Positions 1-8,729 of a stretch of DNA of 11,962 bases are shown here, in pieces. The stretch's first letter is position 1; every line of letters starts with the position of its first letter. The translations under genes were made by a program, and so were the position numbers. The DNA comes from Isohypsibius dastychi (Eukaryota; Tardigrada; Eutardigrada; Parachela; Isohypsibiidae). The DNA is taken from positions 1-11,962 of the forward strand of contig JAQIWT010001197.1 of NCBI GenBank assembly GCA_034696485.1. The letters are read 5' to 3'. Under the pieces are notes generated by a model, which did not search any database, was not told the DNA's origin, and worked only from the letters and a program-made list of their open reading frames with translations.

Positions 1-1646
1 GACCATAAACACAATCACTATGCAAATTTGTGAGTAGTTATCAGAGCGAGGCAAGATTGATAAAGAAATGATCATGTTTGTCATCACGAATCTGAATGCG
101 TTGACAGACTTCACATATGGGGCTTTAACTGTCACATGGTATTCAGGTTCTGGAAGTAATCGATTATGACAAGGTCAGCCAAGAAAATGCCTAACAGGAT
201 TGCGAGTCTGCTCATAAATTCCGACACGGTGGGAAGCAGCGCATTGTAGTGAATAACTTGTAGAAGAGAGGAGTGCAATTCGGGAACATCTGCAGAATTT
301 AAATCACATGCCAGTTAGAAAATTTTCGATAGAGTTTTTGTTATGGAATTAACGGACAGAAAACCGGGTCTATTGAGATTGATTATTCTGTGTTCACTCG
401 GACCAGACGCTGTTCAAGCTGTATAATGTCCAAGAAATTTCGCCTCCGCTCATAACGTCATCGGTTTTTCGGTTTTGCACGATTGCGCAGTTCGCGGGAG
501 AAGAGAAAAATCCGGATATCCAAATACCAGCACACTTTGTGAAACTTGGCTTCGCCGAGCTGGCGACTCTGTCACTTTCATTACATTAAAATTGTGAGAA
601 ATACATGCAGGCACGGACAACATCCAGCCATCAAACCTCTCACAACTTACCTTGTAACCTTAAACTTCCGATGGAATTCTCCGGTGAACCCTGAGGCCCA
701 GTTATCTGCACCACTTGCATTGCATTAGTGCGGGTTCGCGCATAGGTCAAACACAAAAGAAATGGAAGGCGAAGCCATGGTTATCTTCCACCCGACACCT
801 TGTTTTAAACAAAGATGAACCTGGCCCATATCGTGAGAACGTTATTCGCCCACCCCAGAATCTCGGAGATTATGTTGCTGAATGGTGAACTCCCTTCTGG
901 GAAGGAAATCGTTGACAATTGGAATTTAAGCTCCTTATTTTGAAATACTTGGTTCGAGAGTACATGCTTTGTTGGGATGGCATCCTTCTCAGATTTCGGG
1001 CTAGAAAGTACAGTAGCTACTCATGTGAATACCACAGCGATCAAAGGAAACGTCAGAAAAAGACGCGCATGTCATACAACGGGGCACAAAGACAACACAC
1101 TTCGAATTCTCATGTTACTGAATGGATGGTACAGAAAAAGGAGCAGCACGGAACGTGGCAGTGTTCAGCAGATGCACTAGAGCGATCTACCAGATTGAGA
1201 AGATGTCTCATAAATCACTGACATATCACATCGTTTCTTACATTTCGAAATTCGAATGCAAAAAGAATATGGGATTCGCAGTCTATGTTTGATATCGTAT
1301 ATTCGGGAGTAACGGTCAGTGAATCAAGATGTCACACAAGGAAAATAATCAGAACGTTTCCGATGTTTGTTTTTAATCTGTGGACAACGTGCAACGAGCA
1401 CGCTAAGCAAAAAATCCGATCAAGATTCAAACTAGAAAGTAGCACTGTAGTACTTGACAACTGTTTTTTTTGTGAAAAATCATGCCGATATCCGTGTCGT
1501 ATCAACAGAAGCGGCCTCCAGCCATGCACGGCAAAGCAACAAAGGGCTAGAAAAAGAAACCACTTGAGTGACGGTTGCTCAAATAGTTAAACTGTCGCTG
1601 ACAAGTAACATTTCATGGTCGGTGGATCAAATCTAAGTATACTTAC
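1..1646. other. Region without recognisable gene
   Basis: I find no convincing coding exon here. Open frames on both strands are short, lack family motifs and do not join through plausible splice sites. Because the lectin exon on the minus strand (1647-1937) ends at a strong donor, its downstream exons should lie in this stretch or beyond the left edge. I could not identify them. No tRNA, rRNA or clear repeat was seen. Confidence 0.5.
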
Positions 1647-2062
1647 ATCTCTAGTCTGATCCCGGCATGTGTAGCTCACATGTAGTCGTTTTCGCACACC
1701 AGGACATGTATCCCCAAATTGGGTAGTTCCAGCTGTCAAGGTGCACTGTGTTTTTGAGTTGCAGTGCTCTTGTGCGACAAATAAGGTGTTAGCAGATTTT
1801 GATCGTCCGTCACAATAACCAGGTTTCGCCGCACATACATCCTGACCGCAGTCCTGCTTGAATTCGGCATGTTGAATGTTTACTCCTTTTCCTTTGTCAC
1901 AAGAAAGAACTTTCTGCTCGCCTTCGCGAATGGTCATCTGGACTAAGCTTGCAGAGACGTGATTGAGAACTACCTATCATAAACCGAAGTGATGATTATC
2001 ATACATTTCATGAGTAGAATGAACGGACTCACCGCAGCCATACAGATTCGGACGAAAGACAT
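1647..2062 (-). CDS. SUEL-type galactose/rhamnose-binding lectin domain protein (partial)
   Basis: The exon at 1937-1647 (minus strand) encodes a nearly complete SUEL/Gal-lectin domain, a secreted or extracellular carbohydrate-binding fold with disulphide-bonded cysteines. Visible family hallmarks are an EGEQKVLSC opening with a GKGVNIQHAEF strand, CNSKTQCTLTA in the middle, and the diagnostic FGDTCPG followed by LHVSYTC at the end. The exon is 97 codons, phase 0 at both ends, with acceptor TCCAG before 1937 and donor GAT|GTAAGT after 1647. A possible preceding 10-codon exon is 2062-2033 (MSFVRICMAA, donor GCG|GTGAGT), also in phase. Reading through that donor instead gives a hydrophobic run that could be a signal peptide, so the 5' structure is uncertain. 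Downstream exons are not identified. The domain call is strong, the gene model is partial, and the biological role (adhesion, innate recognition or part of a larger receptor) cannot be told from one domain. Confidence 0.75.
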
Positions 2063-2589
2063 TCTTGGCCGAAGAGAACGTTCAATTAAGGAATGATAGG
2101 ACAGCACCAACTGGATTTTTTACGTTACCGCAAGACTGACTTGCAATTTTAATCAATCCTGAGTAATCTGTCTCGGTTCAAAGTCTGAATTGCCAAGACC
2201 AAGGTTGTGCAACTCAGATGAAGCATTGTTTTAGCGATGATCGTCGGATTACGGAGTAATTCTAGCGAAGATACCGAGTATGCTGGATGACTCGGGAAAT
2301 CTTCATTTTCGTGCTGCGCGATACAATCTGTGCCAGTCATTCTTTATATGTTAATGAAACCGTAAAGCCTGGTCAATTTTGTTTTGAATAAATAGGAATC
2401 CAAACACTTGCGCTTGTCATAACACAAGCGGTGGTGGGTGGATAAGGCAGAGCTTCCATTCATAGGAAAGTCAGCTTCGCGAGCGTGATAAAAGCGCGAA
2501 TTCACCTTGAATGACGATCACGCTTTTAGCGTGAAGGCTGTGTAAACGTTTTCACTGCCCTTGAAGATCCAGTCGTTTCCGTCTAAAAT
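2063..2589. other. Intergenic, no gene recognised
   Basis: This is the stretch between the lectin exons and the start of the duplicated block. A minus-strand open frame at 2340-2149 includes a hydrophobic segment (MLHLSCTTLVLAIQ) that might be a leader for the lectin, but I found no splice path joining them. A small hairpin, TCACGC-TTTTA-GCGTGA, lies at about 2518-2534. Confidence 0.4.
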
Positions 2590-3017
2590 GTTCTGAGTTC
2601 ACAACGTTTTAACAACACTGGAGGCAGACGCAGCTGCCCGATAGTACGCCGACATCAGATGCACCAGTCCGTCTGACGGGCAGTCAATATTTATTGCCAG
2701 TTCATAACGTCTTTATTCAATATTTCCTTGTATTTCTCGAAATCTCGTGTCAAAATCGAACTTTGTATCCTTAAAAAACTATTCTGATTCAGACGCTCCG
2801 GCTCGAGTTTAGAAACAGAACACATTCGCATCCGAAGAGCTGTCGAAGCAAAACAGATGTATGCCAATGAATACGAAGAAACAAAGTGATCTCAATCAAA
2901 ACATGATGTTTCATCTCGTTTGATAGGGAAAGTCAACAAGCTAACAAGCTCATCAATACAAATACAGTAATCGGTAAGAATGGAGCCGCACTATCCTTGC
3001 CAGCCACCTTAGGCGAA

Positions 3018-4137
3018 CTACAAGTAACTGATTATTGTATTCATCAATTCGGGCTTCAGCAATCCTAGGAAATCAGCCGTATGTTTGGAAACATGTCCTC
3101 CGTTGACGACCGTCGTCAGTGCCTCCATCCAGTTATAACCATCTGCGTAATATCTCCTGGAATAACATGAAACTAAGATTACGAACAACTGTCTGGTCCA
3201 TTTTACCCTTTGATAAGAGCGATACGCTGGACAATATTATGAAGGAATCCAATATCTAGATTCGCATCAACTACGAGAAGCCTCCCAACATGTTTCTCGA
3301 GTTTTCCGAATATATCCGACTGTGTCTCCGTTAGAGGCCCGTTCTCGGCAAGGAACAGCTTCGCTGTTTGTTCAGGTAGTTTATCCGGAGTTTCCAAAAA
3401 CAATTCCTCAAAATAAAGCGTCGAACGTCCAAACCAACAGCTGGCCGTAATATCCGAACGAAGAATCCGGACCTTTTTAGTTTCTGTTAGCGTGTGCCAT
3501 ATAAAGTCACAATCAATGGTACAATCACTGAACAAGATGTCGACTATGGAAAGGTCTGCACCGGCATGTCTCAAAGCCACCCGAATGTAATTGAGTCCAT
3601 TCTTCTTCACCAGGTGGGCGGGTTGAGCCCTCTCGATGTTAACCAGTACCCTGGGTGGCATGAAATGCAAAACCTTCAGATCCGGTTTGATCAAGTTCCT
3701 CAGTCTCGCACACCAGTCTTCAAAGTAGAATCCTTGCCAGTGAGGGTCAACAGGCCTGACAAAGAATGAGGGAAGCTCGATTAGAAGGTGAGTTCGAAAC
3801 TTCCTGGCTCCTCGAATGATCTGCATCCAACCTTTGCAGACGCTACAACGTAGACAATTGTTTTCGAGACGGCAAAGAAAATTTCCATCGCTTTAATTAC
3901 CGTTCGATCTTTTTGCGACTGATGGAATCAAGGTTTTCGAAAATGATTTCCATAACTTCCCGTGGGAGATCGTGGATGCACCTGGATAAGAACCATGTGA
4001 CGAACTAATCCAAGCGAATTCCGCTCAATAAGCATGGTATAAACAAATACTTACGTTACATGATCGGTGGGTTGACTCCGAGAAGGTGCCGTGGTTGAAA
4101 TTCCAGAATGCTCCTCATCCATTTCGACCCTCGCCAT
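3018..4137 (-). CDS. F-box domain protein, copy A (four exons, 312 aa)
   Basis: Exons on the minus strand are 4137-4055, 3981-3901, 3842-3207 and 3156-3018. Introns are 73, 58 and 50 bp, all GT-AG, and the coding length is 939 nt. The F-box, at residues ~30-62, has DLPREVMEIIF, ENLDSIS and, across intron 2, ER|VCKGW, the classic VCKxW end of the motif. F-box proteins normally dock on Skp1 in SCF ubiquitin ligases, and the C-terminal part recruits the substrate. Here the rest (~63-312) is hydrophobic and leucine-rich, with alternating strand-like blocks such as GADLSIVDILFS and STLYFEELFLE. These resemble the degenerate repeats of nematode-type F-box proteins, but I cannot assign a named domain. 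The first ATG is chosen because an in-frame stop lies shortly upstream. The paralogue at 10008-11126 has identical exon 1, 2 and 4 lengths, which supports the model. Role and target are unknown. Confidence 0.85.
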
Positions 4138-4983
4138 TCGAGCAGTTTTCACAAGTCAGTTAGATACGGAATTGGTTCTTCTCAACAGAGAGCGAGATTT
4201 TCTCGCACACGATGGCTATTCGCGGAATGAAACAGAATTCAGAGTTCAGTGAATTTTAGACACTTTGTCAACGTTGCAAATTCAAGATCACAATAAAAGG
4301 AAGATGAAAACAAGTCAAGTCCGCATTCGCATTCCGCAAACGCTGGAGCGGGTGGAGTGGATGGTAGTGAGATAATGTACCCCTTACGTTTTATTCTATC
4401 ATAACAATTTCGTGCTCGCAATTACCTGTGTTCTTCCTCCATTCATAATATTGAAGTGGATGTGGATTCTGCTGGCAGCAGGTCAGTGAAACCAATCAGA
4501 GACATAAAGTTTGTCTATTTGATTCGAATAATTCTGAATAACTTGAGTGGCATTTTGTTACAGGCTCTCTAAATCATGTTCTGGAACGCAGTCCCAATTT
4601 TCTCATGCCGACTGTCCCAACAATTAACTTGGCGAATACTGAACGCGCGCTTTTTCCTGAGAACGAGATACTGATTTTAGATTTTGCCGAGTGGAAGTAG
4701 GTGTATTGCATAGTCCAACAAAGACTGGTAAAGGTCACCGGACTTCGCTAGTCATCGTTAAGAGAAGACTGATCGCGTCATCGCAGGGCTAGATGGTGAC
4801 TGGGCATTGGTCTGTCTACAGCCGCCCCTCGCTCCGCCTCGTTTCAACTGGTTTTGCATGATTTCGATTTGGATCGTTCGTTTTCGTTTTCGCTTCTTAG
4901 ATGCTCCTCCATTGTTCATGTCCTCCAGTCGCTCTTAGAAATCTCCTTCGCCATCACATTTGACATTTCGAGATTTGATTATT
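4138..4983. promoter_or_regulatory. Divergent intergenic region between F-box gene and kinase gene
   Basis: About 850 bp separate the oppositely oriented starts of the F-box gene (4137, minus) and the kinase gene (4984, plus). It must hold both promoters and any kinase 5'UTR. Patches are strongly conserved in the duplicate, for example the region around 4901-4935, which matches 11927-11960 almost base for base. I see no convincing TATA box. A possible small ORF at 4460-4700 is listed separately. Confidence 0.55.
4460..4700 (+). CDS. Possible small two-exon secreted peptide ORF (doubtful)
   Basis: Exon 4460-4481 reads MWILLAA, a leader-like start, and ends at G|GTCAGTG. Acceptor TTGTTACAG before 4564 opens a frame to a TAG at 4698-4700, giving about 52 residues ending in LDFAEWK. 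The duplicate near 11430-11680 keeps the ATG, the hydrophobic start and the GTCAGTG donor. It is shifted by single-base indels, however, and joining its exons the same way reaches a stop at once. This could be a young peptide gene decayed in one copy, a leader exon of the kinase gene, or chance. No family is recognised. Confidence 0.18.
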
Positions 4984-7900
4984 ATGTGGCAGGGTCCAGA
5001 TTCTCCTCCACTTATGCCTGACATCTCCACAGCCCCAGTTATGCCAAAAAGTCCCAAACCCAAAACTACGCCATTACGTCTGACCCCACCGACACCAAGG
5101 TAAACACAAATGCTGGTCCTCCAAAGTTTCAACTATTTTGTTGTAAACACTTGCAGATTCGGCAGTTCTCTCAGTCAGGTTTCACGACCAGCATTCGACC
5201 ACAGTGGAGGAACTACTCCTCCAGAATGTCGCGTTCCTTCTGATGACGTTTTTTCGATTAACGACGAGGATGGAACCGATGGATTGAACAACGAACAGCG
5301 AGAACAGCTGCTTCAGTGGGATCTGCATAAAGATGCCAAACATGGCGGAGTTTCCGAAGATTGTATTGAAATGTTGGGTGAACTGGGATGTGGGTCATTT
5401 GGAACCGTCGTTAAAGCTGTCCACAAAAAGAGTGGGATCATCATGGCTCGCAAGGTAGATACTTCCTCCTTTTTCTTCCCCGGATTTTGTGAGGCTTCGA
5501 GAATGACTGGGGTTGTTGCAGTTTATCAAGAACTTTGCGACTGACAGCAGGACTTTCAAGAATGTGAGAATGGAGCTGGATGCCATGCTTCGTTCCAGCT
5601 CGAAATATATCGTCCAGTATTACGGAGCTTTTCTGGCTCAGAGCAATGGCCAACTGAGCCTCTTTATGGAATATATGGTGAGGAATTCTAATACAGGTGA
5701 ACGGCTGCGATAACAATTGTTTGCCTTTACCCTGACCGGAAGTTTAGTAGACTTGTTCTTTTGCTTGTTTGGACTGTTGAGCTGATGTTGATGGACGAAT
5801 TTTTCATGTAGAATTGTGGATCGCTGGATGCTTGTGTGGACAAGAAGCTTTGTGTTCCCGAACCCGTACTCAGAGTCGTCACGCGAAGCGTCCTGTTGGC
5901 AATGTGGTATTTGTTGGACGAGCTCAAAATGATGCATCGAGGTTTGTGACTATGTTTAATTCAGAAACGGGTTTTGTTATTTACCAACATATTTCCAAAG
6001 ATGGATATTAGACTTCAGACTCATTTTTGGTTCACGTATTCTAATTTTTTTCTTTTTTGCACTGGTCGGAAGCTGGAACGCATAACATTTGAAAAACCCT
6101 ATCTTCCAGATATCAAGCCGTCGAATATGCTGGTCAACACCCGCGGTGAAGTCAAACTGGCCGATTTTGGGATCAGTGGATATTTAGATGAAAACATGGC
6201 AGCTAAAACCAATTTCGGATGTGGACGCTACATGGCCCCAGAACGTCTCGACAAAAATTACACTATCGCATCGGAAGTATGGTCTCTGGGGCTCAGCGTA
6301 ATGGAACTTGCAATGGCACGATTTCCAATAATTTTTTAATAATTTTTTATAATTTTTTAATTTTTATAATTTTTTCATAATTTTTGCATAATTTTTTCGT
6401 CTTGGTTATTATTGCAGTCCTGGATTTGGTTTTTTCTGAATTTTGAACTGACTTCTTGTTATGAGTTCCGGTCATTCCGGCGCTTTCTGTTCGGTTTTAA
6501 ATTGGTTCCTGATGACGATTATTTTTCAAAAATATTCCATTTTAATTTCTGCGGTATTGTTTGTTTCATTTTTTGCAATCCTTTTTGCTCCTTTTTAATG
6601 GTTTCTTTTATTAGGATGCAGAAGCCCATTTCACTTGGCGGTTGGACTGGGAGACGTTCCAAAATTTCCAGAAGACAAAGGTTATTCACCGGAACTGATT
6701 TCATTTGTGGATAGCTGGTCAGAACATTTTATTCTTCGCAACTTTTCAGAAATCGGAATGACCAAAAATTCTTTTTGCAGCTTGAAAGTAGATCCAAATC
6801 AGCGCGAATCCATTCCAAAGTTGCTTCAAAGCAGGTTTCTTTGCGGCACCGAAGACTCGGCAGATATTGTTAAAGCTTTTCTTCGTGAAAAATTGGTTAA
6901 GCCGGGAAAGTTTGTGACCGTCCATTTGTTGTACGGGGAGACCATAAAGGTAAACTGCCCGCACAGAATTACAGGAATTAACCCAATATGGCTCTTTGGC
7001 TCTGGAGTAAACTAGAAAAATGGAGTTGCTTTTTTCGTGATTTGTTTTATATGAAGAGTCCGTCTTTCTTAGAACAACGAAAAGATTCTACATCCGATCT
7101 ATTTTAAACACGGCTTTTGTTGTAGGTAGAAGCGGTTCCCGAGAAAACGGTTGCATACGTTTTAGAGAAGAAAGTGAAGGAGCGGCACAACCAGAACATT
7201 TTTACATGTAACGTTTTTGTCATCGGGGATTTTGGGGAAGGATATCGAGATGGTCTTCCACGAAGGTCTGTTAACCAAATATCCGGCGTGTTTCTATATA
7301 AAAATGATGATTTTATAATCCTTTTATTTCTAATCTAGTTCTCACAATAAAACGAATTGAATCCATTCAATCTTATGATTTTGTGGGAATAATCCGGGTT
7401 TGTTCAGTCGTAAAATGTCCACTTATTAGAATACTATAAATTTAGAATAAATTTAGAATAGTTGCTTATGTAAAATCTCGAGTTCTTCCCGGTGTGAATT
7501 TTGCATTGATTATTCTAAACATCTCCTCTACAGCTAGTCCCTTTAATAACTGCGGGTTTCTGACGTCATCTTCATTAAAAGTCTAAGGGAATGACGTCAA
7601 AAAGCCGCAGTTATTAAAGCGACTAGCTTTAGCTAGTTTTGCACTGTACTGTAACTGACGTAATTGAACACAAGAATTTTGTGCTGATTATAATATGTTG
7701 CTAACAGTGATTTGATGCTCTCCATCATTTAATTCGATATTTGGGTAGAAAAAGACGCCTCAGAACCTTTTTTTTCAGCCAAATAAACTTGAATTTCAAG
7801 ATCGAAAAATACGCCGGTCGTCATTTGGTGCTGGAACCCATGGATCACTGCCTGGGTCAGACTCCCACTTGCTCCAACTATTCCCACACCTTCGAAGCCA

Positions 7901-8124
7901 AATCATTTATATTTGCGATCTGCGAAGGATGTAACAAGCGATTTCGCAACGGCTACCACTGTGTTCGTTGCGGCTTTCGGTTCCATGAACAATGCAGTGC
8001 ACGGGTTCCCCAGCTTTATTCAGAAACCGCTCGGCGGATGTTAACAGCAACCGCATCTTCTGGAACGAACGTTTCTGATTTTCTCCGGAAATTGCGCCGC
8101 ACCAAATCGATGACTCGCAATTGA
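4984..8124 (+). CDS. MAPKK kinase domain fused to Raf-like RBD and C1 domains
   Basis: Proposed exons: 4984-5099, 5157-5454, 5522-5677, 5812-5941, 6110-~6329, 6418-6428 (tentative micro-exon), 6615-6717, 6781-6949, 7126-7265, 7779-8124; about 562 residues. In order: a MAPK-docking D-motif (KPKTTPLRLTP, ~25-35); Gly-loop GCGSFG (116-121) and MARK with catalytic Lys138; helix-C Glu156; HRDIKPSN with Asp234 and Asn239; DFG (252-254); MAPER; VWSLG; and FVDSCLKVDPNQR at the kinase end. Then come a Raf-type Ras-binding fold (~388-468) with K416, K419 and R421 in the Raf K84/K87/R89 spacing, and a Raf-like C1 domain (484-528). MAPKKs phosphorylate MAP kinases on T-x-Y; Raf RBD-C1 binds Ras-GTP and membrane lipid. 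All splice sites are GT-AG and in phase except the donor after ~6329, which is missing (AT repeat, in-frame TAA 6337-6339). Only C1 ligand eight is absent (Tyr528). Start 4984 is the first ATG after a stop at 4936. Confidence 0.8.
6328..6398. repeat. AT-rich imperfect tandem repeat (ATAATTTTTT-like units)
   Basis: Roughly seven imperfect units of about 10 bp, each of the ATAATTTTTT type, start immediately after the codons for RFP of the kinase. The tract replaces the place where a splice donor should be and brings in an in-frame TAA at 6337-6339. It is followed by a good acceptor (TTATTATTGCAG, ending 6417). Low-complexity T runs like this are also prone to sequencing and assembly error. Confidence 0.8.
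7529..7631. mobile_element. MITE-like hairpin element, copy 1 (inside kinase intron 9)
   Basis: A ~103 bp non-coding element is bounded by long inverted repeats of about 40 bp, starting TACAGCTAGTC and ending GACTAGCTTTA, with a central asymmetric segment of roughly 20 bp. The outer TA suggests a TA target, as for Tc1/mariner-related MITEs. It accounts for much of the unusual 513 bp length of this intron (7266-7778). It contains TGACGTCA twice, at 7561-7568 and 7592-7599. No transposase is present. Confidence 0.85.
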
Positions 8125-8319
8125 TCTATAATTTTAATCTGGTTTCTGCTTTTAATGATGGGTGTCCTTGATTTGACCTTTTTCTGTTCAAGGCTGAGTG
8201 GTGGTTTATACTGTTAGAAACGGGTTCTTATTCCTGATTTCTCCCACGGGTGTTTTGAAGTTTGATTTTGCTTTCTTGCGATGTTCTATTCGATTGTCAT
8301 GCTTATGAGTGGAGGTTTT

Positions 8320-8325
8320 AATAAA
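8320..8325 (+). terminator. Putative polyadenylation signal of the kinase gene
   Basis: AATAAA lies about 195 bp after the kinase stop codon at 8122-8124. It is a plausible 3' end signal for that transcript. It is a single hexamer match, so moderate support only. Confidence 0.45.
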
Positions 8326-8439
8326 TAGAGCATTTAGTCGGCGGATGTAAGAAAAAGAGGTTGAAAAGGTCAGTGCATCTACGTCAGAAAGTAAGTTCGC
8401 GAGCTGTGAAAACAGAAACAAAGGGATCTCTGACGGAAC

Positions 8440-8543
8440 ACGTATGTACGTCTCCGCCAATATTAAGAATACACTCGTCGTATAAAGAAGCACGTTACGT
8501 CTATGCGGGGAAGATATGGATTTTGGTAGAGACGTATTTACGT
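8440..8543. repeat. Imperfect inverted repeat (20 bp arms, 64 bp spacer)
   Basis: Arm 8440-8459 is the near reverse complement of 8524-8543, both containing TACGTCTC or its complement. It could be the remnant of a small foldback element. No other copy is seen in the window. Confidence 0.4.
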
Positions 8544-8575
8544 TTGGCCGCTGTGAAGCAGGGGGTGGTTGTAAT

Positions 8576-8587
8576 GGGGGGGGGGGG
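8576..8587. repeat. Homopolymer G12
   Basis: A run of twelve G residues stands out in otherwise moderately AT-rich DNA. It is a possible length-variable site or consensus error. Confidence 0.9.
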
Positions 8588-8729
8588 ATACGTAAAACCA
8601 AAACAAGTCTTAAATTCATCAAAATTCATTTCAGATTTTACTTCGATATCAGTATCAGCTCGACGAAAATACGACTGAGAACACGAGCTGGATTCGCTTT
8701 CTTGGATCACCCGTCAACCGTGATCGACA

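Larger units (their letters stand above)
2590..4937. repeat. Left copy of ~2.4 kb segmental duplication
   Basis: This block is collinear and clearly homologous with about 9560-11962. It contains the F-box gene, its 3' flank and the divergent intergenic region up to just before the kinase start. Offsets between matching positions drift from about 6970 at the left end to 7025 at the right end, reflecting small indels. Similarity fades to the left of about 2590 (versus 9560). On the right it persists to 4935, where the window ends on the other copy, so the true unit is longer and probably includes the kinase gene. Confidence 0.9.

Noticed and set aside
919-1221. 100-codon plus-strand ORF
   Set aside because: No recognisable domain, no support from splice sites or a paralogue, and a composition like random translation.
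950-1560. Weak internal similarity around CTAGAAAGTA words near 1000 and 1430
   Set aside because: Matches are short and interrupted and do not extend into an alignable repeat by eye.
3105-3120. Small palindrome TGACGACCGTCGTCA as a regulatory site
   Set aside because: It lies in coding exon 4 of both F-box genes (Thr-Thr-Val-Val codons) and is explained by coding conservation.
3494-3769. Plus-strand ORF opposite the F-box gene
   Set aside because: It is antisense to exon 3 of F-box copy A and is not kept as an ORF in copy B. The F-box strand is the conserved one.
3827-3990. F-box copy A looked like a pseudogene with TAA and a frameshift in the F-box
   Set aside because: The stop lies inside a 58 bp GT-AG intron (3843-3900). 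Splicing it gives IERVCKGW in frame, and copy B has an intron at the same position.
5395-5937. Several minus-strand and off-frame open frames across the kinase exons
   Set aside because: They are shadows of the kinase coding sequence and show no family motifs, while the plus-strand exons carry the conserved kinase residues with matching splice phases.
6412-6714. Off-frame ORF following the AT repeat, as a continuation of the kinase
   Set aside because: Its translation is F-rich and unlike any kinase. It is in a different frame from the well-matched GDVPKFPED segment, so most of it is intron.
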